A DNA stretch of 64,000 nucleotides from Vibrionales bacterium SWAT-3 (GCA_000169995.1 AAZW01000005.1:91385-155384); one strand, 5' to 3'; shown: positions 24,736 through 34,298, counted from the first letter of the stretch. A program made the numbers and translations. The notes: a model not told the origin generated them from the sequence alone.

Positions 24736-25992
24736 ATGCAAAACTTTTTCGAGTTTATGCTTGGCTTATTAAAAGAGCCAGCAATCATGGTGGGTTTAAT
24801 TGCTTTCATTGGCTTGGTTGCACAGAAAGCAGATATTTCTACCATTCTTAAAGGCACAATTAAAACCGTAATGGGTTTCCTAATTTTAGGTTTTGGTGCT
24901 GGTGCCCTAGTTGGTGCACTAAATAATTTCTCAGTAGTATTTACTGAAGCATTCGGCGTAAGTGGTGTTATTCCAAATAACGAAGCAATTGTGGCATTAG
25001 CACAAGAAGCATTCGGTTATGAAATGGCTCTAATTATGTTCTTCGCATTCGTTGTGAATATTTTATTGGCTCGTTTAACACCTCTAAAATATATTTTCTT
25101 AACGGGTCACCACACAATGTTCATGTCTATGCTAGTTGCAGTTATCCTGTCTACAGCGAACATTCAGGGCACGGCTCTAGTCGCAATTGGTTCGATCATT
25201 GTGGGTTCACTGATGGTTATCATGCCTGCACTTGCTCAGAAATACACAGAGAAAGTAATGGGTACCGATCAACTAGCGATGGGTCACTTCTCAACATTCT
25301 CATACCTAGTGTCAGGTTTCATTGGCAGCAAGTTCGGTGACACCTCAAAAACAACTGAAGACATCAATGTGCCTAAGAGCCTAATGTTCCTGCGTGACAC
25401 GCCTGTCGCAGTAGCAACAACCATGGCAATCTTCTTCATGTTTGCTTCGATTGTGGCTGGCGGTGAGTTCGTAGAAACCGTTTCAAATGGTCAAAACTGG
25501 GTAGTGTTCACATTCATGCAGTCTCTTGTGTTTGCCGGCGGTGTTTACATCGTACTGCAAGGTGTGAAGATGTTGATTGCTGAAATCGTTCCCGCATTTA
25601 AAGGTATCTCTGACAAGCTAGTACCAGGCGCAAAACCTGCTCTAGACTGCCCAATGGTATTCCCTGTAGCGCCAAACGCGGTACTAATCGGCTTCCTTTG
25701 TTCGTTCGCTGCTGGCCTACTAGCAATGGCAGTACAAGGCGCACTTGGCTGGACAATCATTGTAGCGGGCGTTGTTCCTCACTTCTTCGTAGGTGGTGCA
25801 GCGGGCGTTTACGGTAACGCAACTGGCGGTCTACGTGGTGCGATTCTAGGTTCATTCACTCAAGGCCTATGTATCTCTTTCTTGCCTATGCTACTGCTTC
25901 CTGTTCTTGGTGGACTTGGCCTTGAAGCAACAACATTTGCTGACTTCGACTTCGGTGTGGTTGGTCTAATTCTAGGGTGGATTGTTTCATGA
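24736..25992 (+). CDS. ulaA: PTS EIIC, ascorbate-type permease
   Basis: 418-aa membrane permease of the UlaA (SgaT) family with about 10-11 helices. Family features include FLLKEPAIMVG-like LLKEPAIMVGLIAFIGL at the start, YIFLTGHHTMFMSML near residue 120 and the GNATGGLRGAILGSFTQGL stretch near residue 365. It is somewhat shorter than the Escherichia coli protein. It overlaps the IIA start by ATGA, so translation is coupled. No ascorbate catabolic genes (ulaDEF-like) are in view, which leaves the substrate open. Confidence 0.85.
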   Translation: MQNFFEFMLGLLKEPAIMVGLIAFIGLVAQKADISTILKGTIKTVMGFLILGFGAGALVGALNNFSVVFTEAFGVSGVIPNNEAIVALAQEAFGYEMALIMFFAFVVNILLARLTPLKYIFLTGHHTMFMSMLVAVILSTANIQGTALVAIGSIIVGSLMVIMPALAQKYTEKVMGTDQLAMGHFSTFSYLVSGFIGSKFGDTSKTTEDINVPKSLMFLRDTPVAVATTMAIFFMFASIVAGGEFVETVSNGQNWVVFTFMQSLVFAGGVYIVLQGVKMLIAEIVPAFKGISDKLVPGAKPALDCPMVFPVAPNAVLIGFLCSFAAGLLAMAVQGALGWTIIVAGVVPHFFVGGAAGVYGNATGGLRGAILGSFTQGLCISFLPMLLLPVLGGLGLEATTFADFDFGVVGLILGWIVS

Positions 25993-26438
25993 GTTTATTC
26001 GATTTAGTCGGTAACCAAGGCGTTATCATCAACTCTGAAGAAAACCTAACGGTTGATGCTGCGATTGATGTGACATGTTCAACACTGCTAGCGAGCAACA
26101 AGATTGAAGCAAGCTACGTTGAAGCTATCAAACAAAAGCACAAGGACATTGGCGCGTACTATGTTCTAGCGCCAAAGATTGCAATGCCTCATGCTCGTCC
26201 TGAAGACGGCGTAAACGAAGCATCACTACAGGTGACAGTATTCAAAAAAGGTGTTGATTTAGAGTCGGAAGATAACGGCGACGTTTACCTTTCAATCACT
26301 CTGGCGGCAATGGATTCAGATAGCCATATCCATACCATCATGGCGCTATCAGAGCTGTTCCAAAATGATGATGACATTGATGCCATTATCGCTGCAGAAA
26401 CAGAGCAAGAGATCATCGAGATCTTAAAGCGATACTAA
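25989..26438 (+). CDS. ulaC: PTS EIIA, mannitol/fructose-type
   Basis: 149-aa IIA domain of the PTS_EIIA_2 family. The active-site His is in IAMPHARPEDGV (about residue 61), which takes phosphate from HPr. An in-frame ATG 12 bp upstream exists, but 25989 overlaps the IIC stop as ATGA, the usual coupled start. Last gene of the operon, followed by a terminator. Confidence 0.87.
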   Translation: MSLFDLVGNQGVIINSEENLTVDAAIDVTCSTLLASNKIEASYVEAIKQKHKDIGAYYVLAPKIAMPHARPEDGVNEASLQVTVFKKGVDLESEDNGDVYLSITLAAMDSDSHIHTIMALSELFQNDDDIDAIIAAETEQEIIEILKRY

Positions 26439-26476
26439 CCTCGCTATATTGCTCCTGAGCGAATAAGCCCCCAAAT

Positions 26477-26506
26477 AAAAAGCGATAGCCTCGGCTATCG
26501 CTTTTC
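26477..26506 (+). terminator. Rho-independent terminator of PTS operon
   Basis: AAAAGCGATAGCC/GGCTATCGCTTTT, thirteen pairs with a very short loop, 38 bp after the IIA stop. Confidence 0.88.
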
Positions 26507-26563
26507 TGTCTCACTTTAATCAATGCCCGCTGTTCATCAAACTCGATTGATTGTACTTACCGA

Positions 26564-26869
26564 TTACTGAACGTTTGGTTTGATCATCTTAAAATCATAA
26601 AGACCGTCGTTGGCGGCTCTTTCTTTGAACAACAACTCCCCGTTATAAAACGTAAAAGCGAGAAGATCGCGCTCATATTCATAAATATAAGCCACAGAGC
26701 CATCGTTATTGATAATGCGGTCGGGCTGCCCCAGTTTCTTCGTCACATCTTCAATAGTCGCTTGTCGATCGACAAGTTGTTCTAAAACCGCTTCATCGTA
26801 ACCATCTTCATCCATACAACCTGACAAAGCGGCAACCAAAGCTAGCACTATGATTTTCGTTCTCAACAT
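26564..26869 (-). CDS. Small lipoprotein, SmpA/OmlA (BamE)-like
   Basis: 101-aa lipoprotein: signal peptide MLRTKIIVLALVAALSGC with lipobox LSGC (Cys18). A mature part of about 80 residues has the layout of the SmpA/OmlA fold (ATIEDVTKKLGQPDRIIN, then YIYEYERDLLAFTFYNGELL). It is not BamE itself, which is better conserved. Asp follows Met at +2/+3 (CMDE), so sorting is uncertain. Function unknown. Confidence 0.75.
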   Translation of the reverse strand: MLRTKIIVLALVAALSGCMDEDGYDEAVLEQLVDRQATIEDVTKKLGQPDRIINNDGSVAYIYEYERDLLAFTFYNGELLFKERAANDGLYDFKMIKPNVQ

Positions 26870-26980
26870 CTTATTCCTTTAATGGTTTTTACAAACATAT
26901 CAGTAGCCTTGCTCAATCACTGTAAGTCTTTGTAAGCGCCGCGAATGAAAAGAGGGAGAATTAGAACGGCTCTAAGATGA

Positions 26981-28255
26981 TCACGTTTCGTAAATCGGAT
27001 AAGCCCACTTGTCAGTCGATAGCTCAAAACAATACTGAGCGTGCTTCTTCAAACACTCAAACACTTCACGGTCGAGCTTATGGTTCTCAACATGCTCAGT
27101 CAAAATCTCCATTGTCTCCTCCAGTGTCATTCCTTTTCGATACGGACGAGATTGTGTCAATGCTTGGAACACGTCGACAACCGCTACAATTCGACTGGGC
27201 TGATCCAGTTCTTCTGTTGTTTTACCCATTGGATAGCCAGAACCGTCTAGTCTTTCATGATGATTCGACGCCCACTCACAAATCTGAGGTGAACTGAACA
27301 GCTCTTGCAGTGCGAACCTTGTATCCGTTGCATGGCGCTTAATACAGCAATACTCCTCATCATTGAGTAGGTCTGGTTTGTGGAGGATATCACTTGGCGT
27401 TTGCAGCTTACCGATATCATGTACTAACCCTGCTAGATAGAGCTTACGCTGCGTTGTATATGAGTAACCCAGTTGCTTAGCTAGATACTCTGAAAGCTGC
27501 CCTACCTTCAACGAATGCTTAAAGGTAAACGAGCTCTTGGTATCCACCACATTGGCAATAAACTCTGCAAAAGCGACCGTTTCATCCAACGACATCTGTT
27601 GAGAAAAGAATGGCACGGGCTCAAAATTGTCCCTCATGTTTTCAATGTAAGGGATCTCCATCGAAAACCAGAAATCGGCCAAGTCGACAAGCTCACACAT
27701 ATGTTGCACAAGGTTAGTTTCGAACATCTCGTCCGCTTGCTCAGTCAAACGTTCGATAATGCTCGCTTTTCCATCTGGGGTGAGGTTGCCATAACGATCG
27801 GAAGAGGTAATGCCATAGAGATAGTCAACCCTATCGGCAAGCATGATAATCGCGGCCAGTTCTTTCTCTAATTCACTAATAGGTAACGCTTTAAGCTCCA
27901 CCCAAGGAGTATGATGATAAAGCACTGGTTTAGAGAATATCGAAAGTACAGGACACTCTTTTAATATTTGATAGCCTTTCTGACAATGGTGGTGGGTGGA
28001 ATCAGGAACAAAACCTGAGACCAAACTGAGCTGTTCATCAACTTGGGATACACCACAATCGTGAATAAGCCCTAACGAGAACGCAAGCTGTGCTTGTTCC
28101 TCTTCCCAGCCCACACTCAGGGCACAGCGGTAAGCGATATAACCGACTCGTTGCCCATGATTTTTGCTTTCAAAACCTACGTTATCAAGCGCCTTAGCTA
28201 TACCAAATAGAGCCTTTCTAAGGTCTACGGTTACGTCTTGGCAATGTTGATTCAT
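26981..28255 (-). CDS. HD-GYP c-di-GMP phosphodiesterase-like protein
   Basis: 424-aa protein with two HD modules. The first (residues about 15-190) has LIHDCGVSQVDE and a THHHCQKGYQIL stretch. The second (about 230-410) is a standard HD-GYP domain: LVHDIGKLQTPSDIL, KRHATDTRFAL, SNHHERLDGSGYP and VVDVFQALTQSRPYRKGM. The metal-binding residues and GYP are intact, so hydrolysis of c-di-GMP is likely. No membrane helix or receiver domain is present; the N-terminal HD half may sense or regulate. Single-gene unit. Confidence 0.88.
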   Translation of the reverse strand: MNQHCQDVTVDLRKALFGIAKALDNVGFESKNHGQRVGYIAYRCALSVGWEEEQAQLAFSLGLIHDCGVSQVDEQLSLVSGFVPDSTHHHCQKGYQILKECPVLSIFSKPVLYHHTPWVELKALPISELEKELAAIIMLADRVDYLYGITSSDRYGNLTPDGKASIIERLTEQADEMFETNLVQHMCELVDLADFWFSMEIPYIENMRDNFEPVPFFSQQMSLDETVAFAEFIANVVDTKSSFTFKHSLKVGQLSEYLAKQLGYSYTTQRKLYLAGLVHDIGKLQTPSDILHKPDLLNDEEYCCIKRHATDTRFALQELFSSPQICEWASNHHERLDGSGYPMGKTTEELDQPSRIVAVVDVFQALTQSRPYRKGMTLEETMEILTEHVENHKLDREVFECLKKHAQYCFELSTDKWAYPIYET

Positions 28256-28478
28256 TACTTAAGCCTAGAATTTTTATTGTTCTTATATATTTAGGCTGCC
28301 AATACTAATGCATAGTTAATGTTTATATACACAACTAATGTAAGGTTTAATGAGTTTCGTGATAGATCTAACGTATCACGGAAAAATCGTGCTACAAATG
28401 GTTGCATATTAAAAAACATGCGACATCATGTTTTGCCGACTAAAATCCACTCAACTGAAAAGTCAAAAAAGGAAATGC

Positions 28479-29015
28479 ATGTTTAAAACAGTTATCGATG
28501 ACGAATTGTCTATTGCTTTGGTTGAAGAGCGTTTCGCCTCTCACTATGCGGAAATCTCACAAAGTCAAAATGAGTATTTAAGTCAGTGGCTTGCATGGCC
28601 GCCACATTGTAAAACCGAACAAGATTTTAGGCTCTTCGTGCAGCGCTCATTACACGATTACGTAGAAGGTAAAAGTATGACCTGTGCCATCGTGTACCAA
28701 GACAACATCGTTGGTAACTGTAGTTTCAATACCATTGATCATGATATGCAAAAAGTAACGATAGGTTATTGGCTGTCTGAACCATACCAAGGAAGGGGAA
28801 TTGTAACGCGTGTAGTTAAAAAGCTGATTGATATGGCTTTCAATGAGTTAGATATGGAGAAAGTTGAAATATCTGCCGCTGTTGAGAACCAAAGCAGCCG
28901 CAAGGTTTGTGAGCGCTTACAATTCAATTTAGAAGGCATCATTACACGCAGCGAGAACTTAAACGGTCGTATCGTTGACCACGCAATCTATGGTCTCCAC
29001 CGTTCAAAACAGTAG
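28479..29015 (+). CDS. GNAT acetyltransferase, RimL-like
   Basis: 178-aa N-acetyltransferase of the RimJ/RimL type. The acetyl-CoA loop is YWLSEPYQGRGIVTRVVKKL (about residues 98-117) and the C-terminal part VENQSSRKVCERLQF is typical. The ORF is open 51 bp upstream, but AAAGGAAATGC before ATG 28479 and homology to the family start (MFKTVIDDELSIALVEERF) fix the start. Relatives acetylate ribosomal L7/L12 or small amines and antibiotics; the substrate is unknown. A strong terminator follows. Confidence 0.87.
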   Translation: MFKTVIDDELSIALVEERFASHYAEISQSQNEYLSQWLAWPPHCKTEQDFRLFVQRSLHDYVEGKSMTCAIVYQDNIVGNCSFNTIDHDMQKVTIGYWLSEPYQGRGIVTRVVKKLIDMAFNELDMEKVEISAAVENQSSRKVCERLQFNLEGIITRSENLNGRIVDHAIYGLHRSKQ

Positions 29016-29027
29016 CCGTTTCCGGTT

Positions 29028-29086
29028 AAAAAAAAGCCATGGTTTGAACTAATCGGTGTCAGTTCAAACCATGGCTTTTGTTTTTC
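29028..29086 (+). terminator. Strong terminator after GNAT gene
   Basis: Nineteen-pair stem AAAAGCCATGGTTTGAACT/AGTTCAAACCATGGCTTTT with a 10-nt loop. It is flanked by A- and T-runs, so it can act in both directions between the convergent GNAT and kinase genes. Confidence 0.92.
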
Positions 29087-29122
29087 CTAAGCGAGTGTAG
29101 GCTCAATAAAGATAAATAACGG

Positions 29123-30472
29123 TTAAACCGCCTTAGCAATCACAATCGTGAACTTAGCCCCACCATGAATGCTACCATCGATCTTGATACTCCAACCTAA
29201 CTTCTTCGCCGCAGAGTTTGCAATGGCAAGCCCCAATCCAAAACCACCGGTTGAAGCGCTTCTGCTCGAGTCTAAGCGAGAAAATGGAACAAAGACTTCA
29301 TCACGACGCTCCTCAGGAATACCAGGCCCATTGTCCTCAACGACTACTAGCCAGCTTTCTGAGTTTTCATCTAAAGTCAGCCAAACATGGTCTTTAGTAT
29401 AGTTGCCAGCATTCTTAAGGATGTTATCAAACACCAAGCGAGCCATTGAGCAATCACACTTAATCGTGCTGTCTTGATTCACCTTTGATTCAAAGGTCAC
29501 ATTGTCCAACTCAGAATAGCGAATCCGGTCTAAACAATATTCAAGTAAGCTCGCTCTTACTTTCACCAACTCGAAGAAGGAATTGTCCATAACATTCAAC
29601 TTCGAGAGCATAATGATCTCTGATGTGAGTTCGTTGATATCGTCGACATAGGTATCGATATCATCAAAAAGTGCTTGATGCTGCTCAGGCGCTCCTCGTC
29701 TCAGTATGTCAGTCGCTAACTGTATTCGGCTCAACGGCGTACGAACTTCATGGGGAATGGCTTGAGCAAATATATGGCTCTCTTTCACCTTGCTTTCTAT
29801 CTCTTCAGCCATGCAGTTAAAACTGCTAGCCAAATCTGAAACAGGATGAATATATTCAGTCTCAGAACGCGTACTCAGTTTACCTTTACCAAACTGTTTC
29901 TGCTTCTCAACTAACGACTCAATCCTCTCTTGAAAGCCCCTAACCGGTAAGTAAACACTAGCTCCAATCGCAATGATGACCGCAAGCAGAAGTCCAAGTA
30001 AAAAATGCCGCTCTGAATCCTCATACCATTCAATTTCAGGAGAAAAGAAATCCCCGACTTCACAGAATGCAAAGCTAAACTTGGAATTAGGCAGTTGGTA
30101 CACAGCCGAATACAAATTGTTTTCGCTGAGGTAAATAGGCACACCGTTTAAGATGGTATGTAACTCACATCGTTGACAAGGAGGTTCTCCCGACCAATTC
30201 TCTAACAGGCGTAAATTGAAAATAAAAAACTGTTGGTGACCTGTTCTATCGAGTTCCTTGTAGAGCGAATCTTCTTTGTCGCGATGCTGGATATACTGTT
30301 CAACAAAGTACAACCCATCATTGAGAAAAGTCTCAATGTCTGTTCTTCGCATATGTCCTTCACCCAGGTGTAGGAACAAAAAGATTGTCGTCGACATCCC
30401 TGTAACAATACCAAGGTAGAGCCGAGCAAACATCGAAACAGAACGAAGCTTCTCTTTAATAAATTTAAGCAA
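29123..30472 (-). CDS. Sensor histidine kinase (OmpR-partner type)
   Basis: 449-aa inner-membrane kinase with TM1 at residues about 14-32, a periplasmic domain of about 120 residues, TM2 around 155-172 and a HAMP. HisKA is AIPHEVRTPLSRIQLA (His near residue 240), and HATPase_c has N box FDNILKNAGNY, DNGPGIP and GGFGLGLAIA. The periplasmic part contains a CQRC pair and one more Cys, suggesting redox or metal sensing, which is inference. It overlaps the response regulator gene by 8 bp, so the two are co-translated. Confidence 0.9.
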   Translation of the reverse strand: MLKFIKEKLRSVSMFARLYLGIVTGMSTTIFLFLHLGEGHMRRTDIETFLNDGLYFVEQYIQHRDKEDSLYKELDRTGHQQFFIFNLRLLENWSGEPPCQRCELHTILNGVPIYLSENNLYSAVYQLPNSKFSFAFCEVGDFFSPEIEWYEDSERHFLLGLLLAVIIAIGASVYLPVRGFQERIESLVEKQKQFGKGKLSTRSETEYIHPVSDLASSFNCMAEEIESKVKESHIFAQAIPHEVRTPLSRIQLATDILRRGAPEQHQALFDDIDTYVDDINELTSEIIMLSKLNVMDNSFFELVKVRASLLEYCLDRIRYSELDNVTFESKVNQDSTIKCDCSMARLVFDNILKNAGNYTKDHVWLTLDENSESWLVVVEDNGPGIPEERRDEVFVPFSRLDSSRSASTGGFGLGLAIANSAAKKLGWSIKIDGSIHGGAKFTIVIAKAV

Positions 30473-31163
30473 CCAGCATATACCCCTTATTACGTACCGT
30501 GCGTATTAACTGTTTGTCTTTTGCGTGAACGCGCAGCTTTCGGCGTAAACCTGATACACGCATATCAATCGAACGATCGTTAAACGCGTAATCTATTCCT
30601 CGGAATAGCTGGCAACATTGGTCTCGGGTAACGACTTGGCAAACATTCTTAACAAGAAGGTTCAAAATCTCAAACTCTGCGGATGTGAGTTTCAAGTTTT
30701 GTCCGTATAAAGTGGCACTTTGGGCTGCGCTATTGATGACGATCTCACACTGGTTTTCTGACACCGTTTCTACCGTTGTTGTAACCGGCGTTGCACGTCT
30801 CAAGAGAGCTTCGATTCGGGCCAGCAATGCATGCCCTCGTATCGGCTTAGCCACATAATCATCGGCACCAAACTTAAATAAGCTTACTTCACTCATTTCA
30901 TCTGCAGAAGCAGTCAGCACTAAGATCATTCCATTGTAAAACTCACGCGCCTCTCGGCAGATTTGTGCGCCACTCATACCTGGTAGCATAAGGTCCAACA
31001 GCACTAAATCAGGTTCAATACTTCGGATAGCTTCAAGTGCCAAGTTTCCCTCATGAACGACGCTCACTTCATACCCTTCTGCTTCTAGGTAGAGTGTGGT
31101 TAAGCGAGCGATCTCTTGGTCATCTTCGACAATGAGTACTTTGGTTTTCGACATATCTATCAC
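30465..31163 (-). CDS. OmpR-family response regulator
   Basis: 232-aa regulator: receiver domain with phospho-acceptor Asp in LVLLDLMLPGMSG (about residue 55), Lys in DDYVAKPIRG, and a C-terminal winged helix (SAEFEILNLLVKN, RSIDMRVSGLRRKL, IRTVRNKGYMLV). First gene of a two-component operon with the kinase. It resembles RstA/CpxR-type regulators but no specific ortholog is asserted. The 525-bp upstream region shared with an exported-protein gene may carry its targets. Confidence 0.9.
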   Translation of the reverse strand: MIDMSKTKVLIVEDDQEIARLTTLYLEAEGYEVSVVHEGNLALEAIRSIEPDLVLLDLMLPGMSGAQICREAREFYNGMILVLTASADEMSEVSLFKFGADDYVAKPIRGHALLARIEALLRRATPVTTTVETVSENQCEIVINSAAQSATLYGQNLKLTSAEFEILNLLVKNVCQVVTRDQCCQLFRGIDYAFNDRSIDMRVSGLRRKLRVHAKDKQLIRTVRNKGYMLVA

Positions 31164-31671
31164 CAGTATTTATTAAAAGCGTGGGCAGTATATATACTGA
31201 TCATATATCATCAATATTGTTAGTAGAGTCAAGACTTTACCGTACGCAAAACATAGTAATCATATTTGTACATCTACGTTTACAAAATCAGACACCAGGT
31301 CGTCTGTAAGCTCCGATTTATATAGGCTCCGCAAAATGACACCGATTGCATTTAATGGCGTATCCCATCCTAATCGCTTACACTTGCTTTATTTTCTTAC
31401 CCACACTTACATTAAAATTGTTTACAAAAAACAATCAAATCAACCATCTTTTAACCTGTTACACCGCAGCTTATAAAACCAAGGAATAAACTCCATTTAG
31501 ATAAAAAAACCAGAAAGTTCGACTGACCATTAAAGGAAACCGATTACCTGCATCACTCATCAGCACTTTCCTTTTCTGCTCCACCATTCCTTCCTATAAA
31601 GTCATTACCACTTCAAGTAACATTCACCACATCAATAGCTCGCTTTGTAATCTGTCATTTAATCACTCCTT
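31164..31671. other. Divergent intergenic region, no gene seen
   Basis: About 510 bp between the response-regulator gene and an exported-protein gene. A 46-codon frame starting ATGACACCG at 31336 was noted but has no ribosome site. Direct TTTACA-type repeats around 31270 and 31420 might be regulator sites, but spacing is irregular. Confidence 0.45.
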
Positions 31672-31684
31672 AGAGGGACCCTCT
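31672..31684 (+). promoter_or_regulatory. Palindrome over the ribosome site of the 31689 gene
   Basis: AGAGGGACCCTCT is a 13-bp palindrome that includes the Shine-Dalgarno GAGGG, ending 4 bases before the ATG. If it folds (AGAGG-GAC-CCTCT) it would mask the ribosome site. Confidence 0.35.
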
Positions 31685-31688
31685 TAAA

Positions 31689-32246
31689 ATGAATAAACCG
31701 CTTTCACTGTTACTGGCTGCGTCTGCTTTATTTTCAGCACCATTACTTGCTGATACCGATAAGCAAGAAACGATAAAAAAGATTCAATCTCAAGTGAATT
31801 CTTGGATTGATATTCAGGTCGCTCCGCAAAGCAGCATTATTCAAAAAATGGTCTTTGACTGTGAATTTTATAGCGCAACGCCTTATATAAAGTCTCCAGA
31901 TGGCAGTGAAAGCAGTTCAGGCTCATACCGTTTCTACTCACAAAAAGGTGTATTAGGTACCGTCACTGAACCGTTTACGACTCAACCACTGCCTGAATTA
32001 ACCATGTGCTTAAAGGAAGACTTCACCCTAGCGAACCAAGACCAAGCACAGCTCCTATTCGAAGCTATCGAAACGGTCTATCCAAATCATTCTATGTTTG
32101 ATGAGAACTTCCCTAAGGAAATCATAAAGAAACCAAATGGATGGCATTTTATTGATGGTGAAATCTTCGATGATAAAAAAGGCTATATCATCGAGACAAC
32201 TCCGCAAGGGAAAGTGACCAAGATCATCCGCTCATTAAACCTATAA
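31689..32246 (+). CDS. Exported protein of unknown function
   Basis: 185-aa protein with a signal peptide (MNKPLSLLLAASALFSAPLLA|D, cleavage near residue 21). The mature part has two cysteines (VFDCEFYSA and LTMCLKEDF) that may form a disulfide and no further membrane helix. C-terminal KKGYIIETTPQGKVTKIIRS is beta-rich. Family not recognised. It is divergent from the two-component operon, so control by that regulator is possible. The ribosome site lies in a small palindrome. Confidence 0.72.
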   Translation: MNKPLSLLLAASALFSAPLLADTDKQETIKKIQSQVNSWIDIQVAPQSSIIQKMVFDCEFYSATPYIKSPDGSESSSGSYRFYSQKGVLGTVTEPFTTQPLPELTMCLKEDFTLANQDQAQLLFEAIETVYPNHSMFDENFPKEIIKKPNGWHFIDGEIFDDKKGYIIETTPQGKVTKIIRSLNL

Positions 32247-32357
32247 GCACACCTTTCTCACTAATATGGAGAGGGTTTGATTTGTATTAATAAGTCACCG
32301 AAGTAGGGCTACCTGCTCGGTGGCATCCAACTAAAACTTCCTCACGTAGAGTCCAGC

Positions 32358-34298
32358 ATGATGACAAGTTATCAATCTTTCGAGTACCTAAAGTGCCCTA
32401 TTTGGATATATGACATTGATAACAAGCGAATCACTTGGGCAAACCGCAGCGCCCTTCCGCTATGGGAGGCTGAGTCTTTGTTCGAACTCACTTCGCGCGA
32501 TTTTAGTATTGAGATGTCAAAGGCAATTGAGGCGACACTCGAAGAGTATCAAAGGCAATTTGTACGCAGTGAAAGCATCAAAACATGGTGGAATTTCACG
32601 CCCAAATACATAGCCAAACGAGCATTATGTCAGTTTTCAGGAATCCCTTTGCCTGATGGTCGAACCGGCATGTTAGTACAAGTCGTCGCAGAAGAAGGTA
32701 GCTTAAAGCATGATCTCGCTTGTTCTGACGGTGCGAACCTCTCCTTGCTTTTTGACCGTTCAGGAAACGTTGTCAGTGCGAACTCTGCTTTTAGCCAAGC
32801 CTATGGGTCACCATTTACCACGCTTTCCGAGTTTGTTTCTAGTCAAGAGACGGCGGATCAATGGTTGTTTTCGGCTCACAAAGGTCGAGAGATCCTCGAA
32901 GAGGTCAGCTGCCATATTGGCAATAAAACCCACCACTTTGATGTGCAGGGAAAGTGGCTATTTGATAAGAGTCAGCTTCTGTTAAACCTAACTTGTACCA
33001 CCAAACAGAAAGAGAAACTCATCAAGGCCAGATACCACGCAGAGCACGACTGTTTAACCGAACTGTACAACCGCCGTGGAATCACCAACCTTCTAGAAAC
33101 CAGTATTGCCTATCGTTCTCCCTTTGAGTTGATGTTCGTTGACCTTGATGGTTTTAAGTTGGTGAATGACACTTACGGGCACAGTGTTGGTGATCAACTG
33201 CTGAAACAAGTGGGCGAGCGTCTCAAACAGCTTATAAATGAAACCTGCATGATCGGCCGATTTGGTGGTGATGAGTTCATCGTAATTGCTCACTCTTGCC
33301 GAAATCAAAACATCCCCCTGCTTTGCACGCGAATTATTGATGCCATAAATCAGAGTTTCCATATCTCTGGTATTGGATCCCTATCGGTAGGTTGCAGCAT
33401 TGGTACCGCACATTTTCCCGATAACGCTATGGATCAAGAGTCCTTACTGAAACAGGCTGGAATGGCGATGCACACCGCCAAGGACAATGGGCGAAACCGT
33501 TTTCAAACCTTTACTCCCAGTTTGGCACAAGCACTCCACCGAAAAGTGGAGATTCGTCACCGCTTAACCCAAGCTTTAGAAAGCGAAGCTCTCGCACTCC
33601 ATTACCAGCCGATCATGGATACCTGTGGCGATAAAGTGAAAGGCTTCGAGGCACTGCTTCGGTGGTCTGACAAAGACTTAGGCATGATTGAGCCCGATGA
33701 GTTTATTGCCTTGGCAGAAGAAACTGGACAGATAGTGCCACTAGGGAAATGGGTGCTTAACTCCGCCCTTAAACAGCTAGCGCTATGGCATCGAGAGTTT
33801 GATAGCCAACTCATGATGAGCATTAATATCTCCGGTAGTCAGATGCATGCAACTTTTGCAGAGCAGCTATCTGCGATGCTCAATTTCTACCACATCCAGC
33901 CGAAAAATATCGCTCTAGAAATCACCGAATCCTCAATGCTCTTCAAACACGGTGAAGTGCGACAAGCTCTAACCGATATTTCCAAACTAGGCGTTGAACT
34001 CCACCTTGATGATTTTGGTACTGGTTACTCTTCTCTTTCGATGTTGCACGACCTACCAATCAGCACCGTTAAGCTCGATAAAAGCTTCGTCCATGGCTCA
34101 CACAAAGGCAGCAAAGCGATCGTGCAAGCAACCCGCGCTATCTGCGATAAATTAGGTCTAAAAGTAGTAGCGGAAGGTGTTGAAACAGAAACACAAAAGG
34201 AATTCTTGATCGACTCTGGATACCATTACCTTCAGGGGTTCTTGTTTAGTGAGCCTATCCCTTCAAATGAAGTCGAAAGCCAGTTCTTATTCCTTTGA
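32358..34298 (+). CDS. PAS-GGDEF-EAL protein
   Basis: 646-aa cytoplasmic protein: PAS-like sensor near residues 5-110 (FEYLKCPIWIYDIDNKRITW), a second PAS-like region to about 215, GGDEF (AEHDCLTELYNRRGI, then GRFGGDEFIVIAHS near residue 311), and EAL (GFEALLRWSDKDLG near residue 430). Cyclase and phosphodiesterase signatures are both intact: EALLR, DDFGTGYSSLSML, VKLDKSFV and EGVETE. There is no RxxD site before GGDEF. Net activity cannot be predicted. No transmembrane helices. Stand-alone gene. Confidence 0.9.
   Translation: MMTSYQSFEYLKCPIWIYDIDNKRITWANRSALPLWEAESLFELTSRDFSIEMSKAIEATLEEYQRQFVRSESIKTWWNFTPKYIAKRALCQFSGIPLPDGRTGMLVQVVAEEGSLKHDLACSDGANLSLLFDRSGNVVSANSAFSQAYGSPFTTLSEFVSSQETADQWLFSAHKGREILEEVSCHIGNKTHHFDVQGKWLFDKSQLLLNLTCTTKQKEKLIKARYHAEHDCLTELYNRRGITNLLETSIAYRSPFELMFVDLDGFKLVNDTYGHSVGDQLLKQVGERLKQLINETCMIGRFGGDEFIVIAHSCRNQNIPLLCTRIIDAINQSFHISGIGSLSVGCSIGTAHFPDNAMDQESLLKQAGMAMHTAKDNGRNRFQTFTPSLAQALHRKVEIRHRLTQALESEALALHYQPIMDTCGDKVKGFEALLRWSDKDLGMIEPDEFIALAEETGQIVPLGKWVLNSALKQLALWHREFDSQLMMSINISGSQMHATFAEQLSAMLNFYHIQPKNIALEITESSMLFKHGEVRQALTDISKLGVELHLDDFGTGYSSLSMLHDLPISTVKLDKSFVHGSHKGSKAIVQATRAICDKLGLKVVAEGVETETQKEFLIDSGYHYLQGFLFSEPIPSNEVESQFLFL

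Noticed and set aside
31336..31476. 46-codon ORF in the region upstream of the exported protein gene
   Set aside because: No ribosome site and composition of noncoding DNA; likely chance.
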